This document shows, in pieces, positions 1 through 12,700 of a stretch of 64,000 nt of DNA. Origin of the DNA: Panopea generosa (lineage: Eukaryota; Mollusca; Bivalvia; Adapedonta; Hiatellidae); NCBI GenBank assembly GCA_029582155.1, contig CM055911.1:22812014-22876013 (forward strand), written 5' to 3'. The position numbers and the translations under genes are program-made. How positions within the stretch are numbered: position 1 is the stretch's first letter; every line of letters begins with the position of its first letter. Under the pieces are notes generated by a model. The model was not told where the DNA came from. It was given only the letters and a program-made list of their open reading frames with translations, and ran no database searches.

Positions 1-711
1 GGTCATGATCACGTTATGGATGTGCAACAACACAAAGACCTTCCAGCAGAAATTCCAATTGAGCATACATCATACCAAGAAAATACACACATGGGTAGTT
101 ATCCTGGAGAGCAAATTGTTCCTAGTATCAAACATGGTATTGGCGGACCTGGTGTTCCAGGCCATCCAGTTATCCGAACAGGGTCTCGTAAAGAAAGGGT
201 TAATTCTAAGCGAATCAGTAGATTTAGTAATATTGATGAGTCACCTGTAGCGGAGGAGTTGAAGAATTCTAACCCTAACCGTGATATCTTGAGACAATTA
301 TCAAGTGAAGGGCAGTTTGGTGCAGAGGAAAAAGCAAATGCTCGAGTGCCATCAAAGTTAGCTGACCAAAGTTCAACACCAGTACTTTCGCCAGTACAGG
401 AACCTGATGCTTCAGAGTGGTCAGCAGTTCCACATAAACTCCCCCCTGGTCAGTTTACAGAGGCTGAGGCCATATCTGGGGGTAATTTCCAGCCAACAAA
501 ATCTGAGTTGCCTACCACAGAGGAAGATATACCCAGTGATATGTCTGATGTCCTAGGGCAAGTATTATCGGATGACGTTTCGGACTCCGACAGCGGTGTA
601 GGGGGTCGACCAATGAAGGTAAAATCACGATGGAGAAGAGCTAGTGAGGCAGAAACACCACCACCCCCACCTCCACCAAGTAAAGAAAAAGCTGGGAAAT
701 CTAAAATTAAG
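1..711 (+). CDS. SETD2: SETD2 exon 1 of window (5'-partial), disordered N-terminal linker
   Basis: The frame is open from base 1 without a stop, so the exon continues upstream; the ATG at 16 is an internal methionine. It encodes a hydrophilic, probably disordered linker with an acidic patch (around DVLGQVLSDDVSDSDS) and a run of seven prolines near its end. The donor is AAG|GTAGGA and the exon ends on a codon boundary. No folded domain is recognised here. Confidence 0.9.
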
Positions 712-3700
712 GTAGGAATATATATATAACATGAATCTGTAAAGACTTTGCATTATGGAGAATGAAGTCGTGCCTGAGGCTTCATGATAAATACAAGGCA
801 CCAAATATAAGAATCTCGCGAAAACAGTTTACCCAAGGGATATAATTTTCTATTCAATTCTAAAAAAGACTTGAATGATTCTTTTTCTTGCATACCAAAC
901 ACATTGAATAATTTTTTTATTTAATCTGTTACTATATTTACTGAGATTGATTTTCAGATGTTGAATTGTATAATTTAAGTTGTTTAATTTTACGCATTAC
1001 ATCATAGATGTTTCTAATGTTACAGCGCAAGAATTTTATCTCTGCTTAAGTGCGAGATAGAAGTTTCTTGTAAGGATTTCTGCATACCCAGCTGGTGGTG
1101 CGTCTGGTCATCAACCAAGGGGGTCATTAACCAAAAAAAATGAAAATGTTGAAACTGTTTATTCATGAAATTCTTGAAGTTGAAATACAATGACATAACA
1201 GGCCATTATGTTTTACTTTCATCTTTTTTCCATGATTCGGTACACGGATTACTATGCTACTGTCAAAGGGTTCTATGTGTCAGAGGCCTCTGTCATTGAG
1301 TATTAGGATACTTTAGTCTGATGATGGGTCCCCCGTGGCCAAGAGGTCTAAGGCGCTGTCTCTAGATCACTTACCTCTCGCTGCTAAGGTCGTAGGTTCG
1401 AGTCCCGCTCTCTCCGAGAACTTTGTGAGAAAGTTTGCCAGTTTCTTGCAGAAGGAAGATGGTTCTTCTCAGATTCATTCTGAGGTCTTCGTTCACCAAT
1501 AAAACTTGATATGTCATATATAACCTGAAATGTGTTGAAAATGGCAAACAACAAAAAAAAAACAACAGTCAAATGAAGTTGATAAACCAGAATTGTTGAA
1601 TTTGCTTTTTTATCTGTTATAAGGCTGCAGAGGACAAGGAGGACACAAAGGAAGAAATTAAGGCAGAAATTAAGGAAGAAGAAAAGGATGAAAGTGTTTC
1701 GCCTAAAACGGAGGATGAGGAGAAGGTAGAAGAAGAAGAAGAGATTCCGATTACCTTTGAACTTATTGAAGAGAACGAGTATCTCACTGAAAGGTAAAGA
1801 ATTGTGAATATAAATAGCTTCTTTCAAGAATCTTATATTCTCATGCAGGTTGCCAGATTTTTTTTACCTGGTTTATATAAGCTTGAGATTTTTTTGAAGA
1901 ATGTTGAAGGGACATAAAGTGTTAACACTCACCTTCTGTCCGTTTGTCCCAATCGTTTGTGTGTCCATGGTGAAAATTTTATATAAATGTATGTAATACA
2001 TCAATTATCATGTATAAATGTAACTATAGTCAATACCCCTTGAATCAATATTCCAGTAGTGTCGATATTTTTTTGCCATCCCCAACTTTTTAAAGATGCA
2101 TTACCTATAACTTTCTGTTCAATAAATGTTGTAAAAATTATTGAATTGCAAAGAAGATATTATTCGAAGATAATTGTTGATTCCATCTATATTGTTTGTC
2201 TTATTTACGGGGTCCTCCTAGGCTTAGAGGTCTAAGGTGCCATCTCAAGATCACTTACCTCTCACTGCTAAGGTCTTGGTTCCTGGCCAGCTCACTCCAA
2301 AAAACTTTGTGTGAGAAAGTTTCCAGTTACTTGTGGAAGGATGGTGGTTCTACTCAGACTGAGGTCTTCTTCCACCAGTAAAACTGGATATGCCATATAT
2401 AACCTGAAATGTGTTGAAAATGGCATTAAGCCCCATTCAATTCATCTTGCATGTATTTATGAGAAATTATGTAATATACACAAGTCGGCCTTTTCCATTT
2501 TGTTCGTCTGTTTTAGTATAACATGACTTTACTGCAGGACGTATTTTAGGAGTTTGTCAACAAAATTAAAGAACTTTACACTACAGAGACAAAATATTGA
2601 ACAGAATATCCATAATAAATGATGTTTTATTGGTAAGATAAAAATTATATTGGCAATATAAGTGAGATCCTTTTAACTCGATATTGTCTGTGTCGATAAT
2701 AATAATTGTTGACATAATATTGTTTTTTCCATCTCATGAAAATCTATGCATATTTTTTTTTACATTTGTTTAAGATTCGACAACAATTACCGGTCCATCG
2801 CAAATGTGTCAATATTAATAGCTGCAGAATGTTGCAAATATTGTGTTATCGAATTAATAGGTGATTGCATGTAAATTGTATAAATATCATTTTGGTTCAA
2901 TTAGCCCCAACTTATATCTCACACTGCCGAGCGATTCAAAGAATGACCCAGATATGAGCGTTTATCATGACAGGCGTAGTGGTAGAGTGTCTGCCTTGCA
3001 TGCAGAATGTCATGGTTTCAATTCCCTGACCGGCTCTTACCAAAGACTTTAAAAATGGTACTAAGGCTTCCTTGCGCTCAGCATTTAGAGGAAAGTTCTA
3101 GGTCTGGTTGGCCCAGTGTCAGTTTAATGTGAATGGGTAGGGTATCATACCATGTGTCTGTTGCATGAAACTCTAGTGTGACAGTGCTCAGAATACTGTC
3201 TCAAGTAGATACCGTTGCGATATGACTAAAAAATTGTTGAAAGCAATGCTAAACACCATACAACAACAACAACTTATCATGACAGTGTAATTCTACTGAA
3301 CGAACCGTTATATGAAAGCGAAAATACAAATGACAGACGACAATAATCAGATGGTAAAAATAAATATTAATCTTGAGATAAAATCTATGTCAATATTCGG
3401 ATATCTTGATGTATTTTTTAACAGTCCCTCCAATATCGAGATAACGAGTTTTGACAGAATAAGATATAGGTGAAGTTTTATATGGTCAGTGTGGTCCCTT
3501 TTCAACCTAATTTTCTGTAAAAACTTGGTTTACAATCAATTTGGGGTGGGTATGGGGGGGGGGGCATTCATGTTCACAGAAAACAGATATTTCTTAAAAT
3601 ATATTTGTCGTGTTCACTAGTACTCAATCTCCTCATGATGTCATAAAACCCATCATTTGTTTTTTTCTCTGAAAAGATAAGAATAATGTTTGCTAAATGT

Positions 3701-6700
3701 AAATACTTATAATAACAGGGTTCAGTGTGGCCAGTTTGTCTGAGGTACCATCTCTAGATCACTGTTCTTTCACCACGGAGGTTATCGATTCGAGACCAGC
3801 ATGGTCAAAAAACGTCATGAGAGAAAGTTTGTCACTTAATTCTGGAAGGACTGTGGTTCTGCCAATTCATTCTAAGGTCCTCCCTCCTCCACCAAATACT
3901 TGGATATTCCACTCAAGTGTTCATAATAGCTGCAAACTACAGTCAAACCTGTGTCACCTCTATTAAGCAGCCACCTGTCTTAAACAACCATATTTTATAT
4001 GCCTTTAGAGTAAATTAACAGTGTTTTCTCCAGGTCCAATTTTCAAAATCTTGGGGTCATCAGTTGACTACTTTTAAACTGAATTAACTTGAATAAATGG
4101 AGTTAAAAAAATACAAACTTTACTAAAACAGTTTTACTCAAATTCAAAACAATTTACCTTCAAACGAATGTTTGACTTCTGGCAACAAGTTACAACAACT
4201 AGAAACTAGTTATTTTTATGATCATGGCCACAGGGTCATGAACTTTTTGGTTAGGTCGCATGAGCTTAAATTGAAACGTCGCAATCTCATGTTAAAAACA
4301 CGACATTTGCCAAATGGAGGTCGATATTAAAACTTAGTCATGTTCCGGCTAAAAGGAAAATTCAAATGGGGTGTATGTGTAATAATTGATTGTGACATTT
4401 TAATGCACTAATTGAGATCACTATGAATTGTTCTTGGCATATTTAATCAGGAAAAAAAATGATAATGCCTTAAATCAATGAATTTTCTAAATTCCTTGCT
4501 TAAATATGGCCTTGAAACTTTTCATTTATCCCAGTTTCTGACAGATTCCTACCGAGTGAATGTAAATAATATTCAAATAGCGATGTATTTACTCAATTAT
4601 TATAATATGCTGAACCCATAACAATGGAAATAATAACAAAATTAAACAGCTACAGTTTTTTATTTTATTTGATACAACAGAAAAAAGTAGTTTATAAGTG
4701 TGACAAATTTTCAGCACGTCGTCAGAATCAGATATATCCCCGAATGCACAAGTTTTGGAAAAACAGTAATTTTTAACTGTTGTTTTTAAAAATAATATAG
4801 CCACAAATTAATTTAAAATATGTATTTAGTACCCTGTACAAGGAACCAAACTTACACATTCATTCACTTTAATTGCCACATTGTTTATAAGACCTAACCA
4901 TTGGATGCTTTTTAAAAGCAGCCAACTTGTTAATGTCATGGCCTCAGCTCAATCACCATAGCCCTAACTGTTTTTATTGAAAAATATTAAAATTATTTCA
5001 ATATTTTATATTTCAGCTGAGCTACATATTTAGCATTACCAAGCATTATACTCTTTGGAAAACAAATACTTTGTTGTTTTCTTTTTCTCAAAAGTATTTC
5101 TTTTCTGGCTCATAGCTAGACTCATTTTAGAGCAATGTTACCATAAAAAATAATATAAAAACATTCTAATGGTAACAACAAAAATTAATTACATTGTTGA
5201 AATTGTGTTATCATTTTTCAAAATGAATATAATTTTCTAAAAGTTAAATTCTTTTTTCCATAACCTTTTAATCATCCGTTAAAGAAACATAAACGTAGCT
5301 GGGAATACCGCCGTAAAACTTGGACTGGCAAGTGTTTAAACTGGTATTAAAATGTTGCGCATGCGCGTCTCAATACCTTATAAAATAAAAAGTTTTTCAA
5401 ATAGAATATCATCTGAACATTTTCAACAACTTTTTGAAAAGTTTGACGATTTCCACATTTCATCTTTATATACAAATAACCTAAAACTGGGTAGATCTAT
5501 ATATCAGTGCTATTGTTGCAGCGTACGTTTGTTTTTACAGATGTTGTCTTCAAACTACAATATTGCTTCGCGGAAAATTATGTACGTGATCATAATTGTC
5601 TATGCGATTACATCAATATAGCATTAATAACCAATTAAAGCATTTACGTAACTTAGTAGAACCGCGTAACCGGGGTTTCCATGAATCGGACCACCTGATC
5701 TGTAAAAATTGCTCTGAAACCAGCTTGCCAAAACAAATGTGCGTAATTTGAATTTCTGAATTTTTTTAAGTTGCGTCATAGTGGACTGAACAAACTTGAT
5801 AGTGTCAATTGAGATTTAATTGCGTCAAAAATGCAAGAAACACACTCTGGAGAAAACACTGAATTAACCTGTCATAAGCAACAACCTGTCTGAAAGGCCA
5901 CTTTTGCTCATTCCCTTGACTGGCTGCTTGAGACAGGTTTGACTGTAAATTAAAAAAACAGGTAAAATAACAGAGAATGGAAGTTGTCAAAAATGCATTT
6001 TACTGTCAGAGTCAGCGGGTAGTCCATTTGTAGATACCGAACCCATGATCGGAAGGTCGTGGGTTCTATCTTCGCAGCTATGTGTGATGTCCCTGAGCAA
6101 GACATTTTATCCGCATATGCTTAGTACTGGTTCTAACCAGGAGGACTTCGAGCATGATTTGCCTAAGTTGTAAGAACTTGTTTCGCAATCAAAGTAAAAT
6201 AAATATGTTTAAACTAGTCAAACATTCACTTTTGTTTTCATTTTGAAGGAAACGTTCAAAGCAGATGCGGGAAGTTCGTCGTATGGTTTGCGACTGTACA
6301 ACAAGTAAAGAGGACCGAGAGATGGGTTATGAGGCGTGTGGTGAGGACTGCCTGAACAGGATGTTGTTTATAGAATGGTGAGATAATTTAAATGTAGAAA
6401 ATAGAGCAATATTGAATATTTGATGTACATGTATAAGTTAACATTTGCCACCAAGCTTCCACTGAGTGGTGCCTTCATTGCAGACATTTCATAATTCAGC
6501 AAATATCTTGGAGAGCCAACAAATCCCAATATTTTAAAGTGAAAGCAACGTTGCCGTAGAATTACAATTTTTGTTAAATGGTCTCTTGGTTGTGGAATAG
6601 TAATGTTTTTAAATACTGTTTGCTGTGGAAATACATGTATCCAATATTCATTGTGGCTCATGTTTGTCGCAAGAGGTGACAAATTAGCTATAAGTACACC

Positions 6701-9700
6701 GGTAGGTATAAAAAAAATTCAGATAAATTATCTGGTATGCCAAAAAATGATTAAAGACTTCATAACAACTAGCTGAATCAGTAAGTTTGCTTGAATCCTC
6801 TATCTCTATTTTTCAGTGGGTCAAAATGTTCCTGTGGAGAGTATTGCAATAACAAAAGATTCCAGAAGGTGAGTTGTTTAGTTAAGACGAGTACCTAAAG
6901 GCTTGAACCATAAGTGTCCTAAAATAAGTTTGAAATCCAATTGCTTCAATTTATAGTAGGCTGGGAAATATGCCTAAAGGTCTCACTACACAGTTGAATT
7001 TTGTTCTATGTTCTATATAAAATAAGGTCTAGGATTTCCATGGTAAAAAAAGAATTCCAGTTAGTATTTTTTTTCAATGCAGAGTTGTATACCCACATAA
7101 AAATGTGGTAGGTTGACCAGCTTAGTTTTAAGCTCTACTGGCCACAGGCCAGAAGGGCTTATGTGATGGTGCGTTGTCCGTCGTCTGTTAGCAGCACTTT
7201 CTCTGAAACCACTTGGCCAATTAAACTTAAACTTCACATGGATGTTTCTATTGCATAGGAAACTATTCAGAAGATTTTTTTTTTCATTCTGAAATTCAAG
7301 ATGGCGGCCATTACTTAAAATAGTCCAAAACTTAAAATATCTTCTTCTCATAAACCACCTGACAGATTTTGAAAATATTTATGTAGTAATGATAACCACC
7401 TATAGTTCTGTTAGATTTGTTCAAATGGTGTCCCTGGGGTTAAAAATGACCCCGCCCCGAGGGTTCAGTTAGGGGACACATGTCATTATAATAAACTTTT
7501 TTTTTTTTTAAAAAAAGAACTGCTTTTGCTTATATTTTCACAGAAGCATTGTTAGGTCAAGGAGCTTTAGATTGGTAAAAATGACATTTCCACTTCTTAA
7601 GGGGTCAGGTGGAGTCACAAATTGGTTAAAATTGAACATTGTCATGGATCTTATTCCTAACAACAGGTCAGTCAGATTTGTTCATATTTGACATACTGTA
7701 AATTATCCCTATGATAAAAAGTTCTTAGTTTGTACAAATCAATGGGGCACTGGTATATATAGAGAGGCCCTGTAAGGGGACTTTGAGTTTTACATAGGAC
7801 TACTATGGGAAAATGGAAAATTATCATTTTTTCGTTCATTTGTGTAAATATGTTGTTCAATTTGGGATCTAAAGCATTAAATTGTCTAGTAGCAGTAAAT
7901 TTGGTTTGTTTAATAAAGAGGATTGAGTTTCCATAAGGGTCGGGGTGAGAGGCAATATGGTTAAAATTGGAAGTTTCCATAAATCTTGCTCTCAATAACC
8001 TTCAGTCAAACCAGTACATATGTGATATAAATTATCCTTACATCAGCAAGGATTGAAGATTCTGCATATCAAGGGGCTGGGATATATTGGGGCCTTGCAA
8101 GATGACTTTTACTATTACATAGGAATATGATAGGGAAAACTGATTTTTTTTCTTTTTTGCATCCATGTATACAAAAAAAAAATCTATTTAAAATCTAAAG
8201 CATTTCCGATCATTACAAATCCCTAGGAGTTGGTGATTGAAATTTTGACAAATCAAGTGGCTGGGTTGTGTAAGGGTTCTTCTGTACAGGGACTATATTT
8301 TTATTTTACAGATAAATGATATGGGAATTTAAATAATTCCTTTTCACAGCAATTAACTTTTTGTTCAGTATGGGTGTTGTGGGGTCTATTTATCCATAAG
8401 TTAAGATGACCCCCAAAGAGGGTAAATATTGTGAAATTTCAAAAAGTGCTTTGGTCACTATGAGTCAGTAGAGCGTCCTCAGGCAATCTTGGGCCTCTTG
8501 TTTATTATGCTATGTTGAAATACAACCTGAACTGTGCTTTGTGGAAATGCAACATGAACTGTACTTGTACTATGTTGAAATGCAGCCTGAATTGTGCTAT
8601 GTTGAAATGCAACCTGAATTTTGGCTATGTTGAAATGCAGCCTGAATTGTGCTATGTTGAAATGCAACCTGAATTTTGGCTATGTTGAAATGCAACCTGA
8701 ATTGTGCTATTTTGAAATGCAACCTGAATTGTGCTATGTTGAAATCGAACCTGAATTGTGATATGTTGAAATGCAACATGAATTGTGCTATGTTGAAATG
8801 CAACATGAATTGTGCTATGTTGAATTACAACATGAATTGTGATATGTTGAAATACAACATGAATTGTGATATGTTGAAATACAACATGAATTGTGATATG
8901 TTGAAATGAAACATGAATTGTGCTTTTTACTTTCAGAAACAAAACAGTCCAGCAGCACCTTTCAGAACAGCGTGGAAAGGTTGTGGCCTCAAAGCTTTAA
9001 AAGACTTGGAACCGTAAGTTTTGTAAATGTTCATCACTTGCCAAGGTCATTAATAGGAAACTAAAGGTCATGAAGAATAAAGGTCATTGGCAAGGAAAAT
9101 GATTTTCAAAAATATTGAAAAGCCACCAAAGTGTTTTATGATCTGAAAATAATTTGTTGTTGAGTACAATTTCACAAGGAGAATGTAATTATTACATAAA
9201 TGTATTTATAAAATATTTAATATCTACATATGATAAACTGTTTGCTGCCTAAATTTTAAATTGAGTATATTAAGTGAAAACACTAAAAATGTTTAAAAAT
9301 AAAGTCATTATTAAAATGGATAAAAAAATCTCATTATCATTGGTGAATAATGCCTAACTCCTTAAATTGTGACAAAATCGTTATTTAAATTGAAGTGGTA
9401 AAATTGAATTGAAATCCCCATTCAAAAAATAGACAATATTTAAGTACTGCTTGATGACATTTGCATCATCATTCTGACTCTTTTAGTTTGAAATAAAAAT
9501 GAAAGCATGTTACTAATTTAATACATCATAAAATATATAGCAGGAAATCTATTTTAGAATAACCAAGGCGCGTAACCCAAGTTGCGAGGAAATCCCTTTT
9601 CATTGTATTATTTTTGCATGTTTATGTAAATATCCTTTTGGCAATACAGGGTCATTGACTTGATAAAGACATGATATACTGAAAAAAATGTTTGTTTTTT

Positions 9701-12700
9701 TAACTCACTGGGACGAATGGCTAGGAGAGCTATTGCCATGACACCAGCATTGTCCGTTGACACCCAGGTTAAACTTTTGTGTTTAGTTGCGTTTAAGTTT
9801 TGGTGTTTGCCTCCAATCTCAATCTTTGCATAGGTGGTGAGTTTTATCCCATAGGCGAGCTTTGTTGTCTTCTGACAACTCTTGTTAAAAATTCTGATAT
9901 ATTCCCATTTAAAAAGTTCAACTTAATTTAAGTGAAGCTACATGGAATTTATTTTGTGTTTATTCTTTCTTGTTTCAGCGGTGAATTCGTGATGGAATAT
10001 GTTGGGGAAGTTTTGGATTACCGTCTGTTTAAAAGTCGATCAAAGCAGTACTCAAAAGCAGGTCAGGAGCACTTCTATTTCATGGCGATTAACCCGGAGG
10101 AGATCGTGGACGCTACTTACAAAGGAAATATTTCGCGTTTCATTAACCATAGCTGTGACCCAAACTGTGAAACCCAAAAGGTAACATGCGATATGATAAT
10201 TTTCCATTTGCTTAAAAGTAATTAACCTAAGTTCCTGTAGAACTGTGTAATTCCTCCAAGTTCTCCATCAGACTGAGTTTAACATGTCTTAAACAAGCAC
10301 AAGCCACAGTTCTATTATTCTTGCCATCACTCATGTAGCATCCAGGAACCACACTGGGATTAGTCATTTAAACACCAGTTTTTGCCATTCGGACATGCAT
10401 ACAAACTTTTTTATCAGCATTGTTACTTTCAGTTAGTTTTTTTTCCCAGGTCCTATCAGATTCCTGCAACTTTAAATTTACAATCAAAAATCCATCCATA
10501 CCATCAATAGTGATCTAGTTAGTGGTATGACTGATTTTGTTATAAATAAATATAGCATGTACTGAAAAGGCATAAAACATATTAGATTTATTGAATATTT
10601 AGGGTCGTTTTTATGATTAGTTAACCGAAGCACGGTTTCCCTGGATTCTGGAAGGTTAATCAGTACTTGAGCACACCCATCTTTGCCAGTAAATGATAAC
10701 TTTCCCACTGTATCAGCGGTGAGAGATGAAATGTCGTATATCATGGAGACTTGACGGGTAATGAAACTCGCGACCCTTTCATTGATAGTCAAACGTGCTT
10801 CGAAGTGAGCTAACTGGCACCAAGTAAGCACATTGAAAGTTCAGCATTAAAAGATTTAAGATTTTTTTTATTTTTTTTTTTAAGTAATGCTGTAACATAT
10901 ATTTTAATTAAAAACAACTTTTTAAAGCACTGTTTTACTTAGAGTCTTTAAATACAGTTTGATATTTCAACATTTCAGTGGACAGTGAACGGAGTGTTAC
11001 GGGTAGGATTCTTTGTTAGAAAACCCATAAAGAAAGATGAAGAGATCACATTCGACTACAAATATGAGGTTTACGGGTGAGTTGTTGTATGAACTATTGA
11101 GTGAACATAACATGACTACCTTGTTACCATAGCAGGTCATGGTGTTGTGAAAAAACTGAAGTAAAATCTCAAACTCAAATCTCAGGGCCCAAGAACTACT
11201 TGTAAAATCTTTAATATTTATCATATCCATATATATAAAATAATGAAATCAAGACAACAATAAAACAAGCAAATTACTGTATTTACTTGTAGAAATGGGC
11301 AATTTTAATTTATTTTTATTCCTTCAAAAAATATGTTTCAAAATCATATTTCTTACCTTTTAATTTAGGTTTGTAGGGTTTGCAGATATTTTAGATTTTA
11401 ACTGTTAGGTCTGATTTTCAGACTTTAAAAGTGTGAAAATTTGATTGTTTTTACCTGTACGTGTACCATCTGTTACAGACGTGAAGCTCAGAAATGCTTC
11501 TGTGGTACTGACATATGTCGCGGCTGGCTAGGAGGCGACAAACGCATGGAACTGAAATCGTCGTCTCGCAGATCTGTAGACGAAGTGGAACCAGAGAAGA
11601 AGAAAAAAGAACTTTTTGATGACAGTGATAAGGTAGTTTGCCAAAAGTTGTTCAAATATAGCCATGTTTCCAAACATTCTAGCCAAGTTGCTTAATAATG
11701 TTCAAAGTAGCAAAGTTGCCAAATATTGTTTAATGTAGATAAGTTGCCAAAGATTTTTCAAAATAAATATCGTTCGAAGTAGCAGAGTTGCCAAATATTG
11801 TTCACTGTAGTCAAGTTGCCAAAGAGTATTCAAAATAAATACTGTTTGAAGTAGCCAAGTTGCCAAGTATTGTTCATTGTCGTCAATTTGCCATCGAGTC
11901 TAACAGACTGATAAATCATCACGAGGACTTGCCTGGCAGGAACTTGAACTCGTGATTCCTGGATTGATAGACAGGCAATAAGAGGGAATGCAGGTGACAA
12001 GTGGGACTTGCTTTGAATTTAGATAGAATTATGGCCCTTTTATTCTTTTACATTTTAGACAGAACTATGGCCCATTTATACTTCTAATTTTAGATGGAAT
12101 TATGGCCCATTTATACTTTTAATTTTAGACGGAATTATGGCCCATTTTATACTTTTAATTTTGAAAATAATTTTTGCCCATTTTATACTTTTAATTTTAG
12201 ACAGAATTTTTGCCCATTTTATACTTTTAATTTTAGACAGAATTTTTGCCCATTTTATACATTTAAATTTATAGACAGAATTTTTGCCCATTTTATACTA
12301 CTTGTTTTATTACATTTCACTTCAGTTGGAGGAAGAGATTGAGATCATGTTGGAGCTTCACCAGGGTTTAAGAAATAAGAATGATGTACTCAATATTTGT
12401 CGTCTGATGGTGCGAGCCGAGGACCCAGAGCATAGGATGCAGATTCTGAAAGTGCTAGAGGTCAGTAAGGTCACAATGGATTAATTGCTTGATTATCATA
12501 CCTGCTCGCCCCCTAATTTTCATGCCGCCCCGACCCTAAATTTCATAATGCCCCGACCCTATTTTCATAAAAAAAAAAATAATAATCTGTTTAAGAAAAA
12601 GTGGATGAGAATCTAGCCATTTATTTATAATGGCCTAATACAAACTGCAGGTTGGATTATGGTTGTGATGATGATGTATGTGGTGCTGGTGATTTACAAG

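Noticed and set aside
1329..1415. A tRNA-Leu or tRNA-Ser gene
   Set aside because: The A-box region looks right, but there is no pairing acceptor stem and the family C SINE body follows.
8676..8909. 77-codon frame with repeating NMNCAMLKC units
   Set aside because: It is a translation of the 27-bp minisatellite; several overlapping frames on the other strand are open as well.
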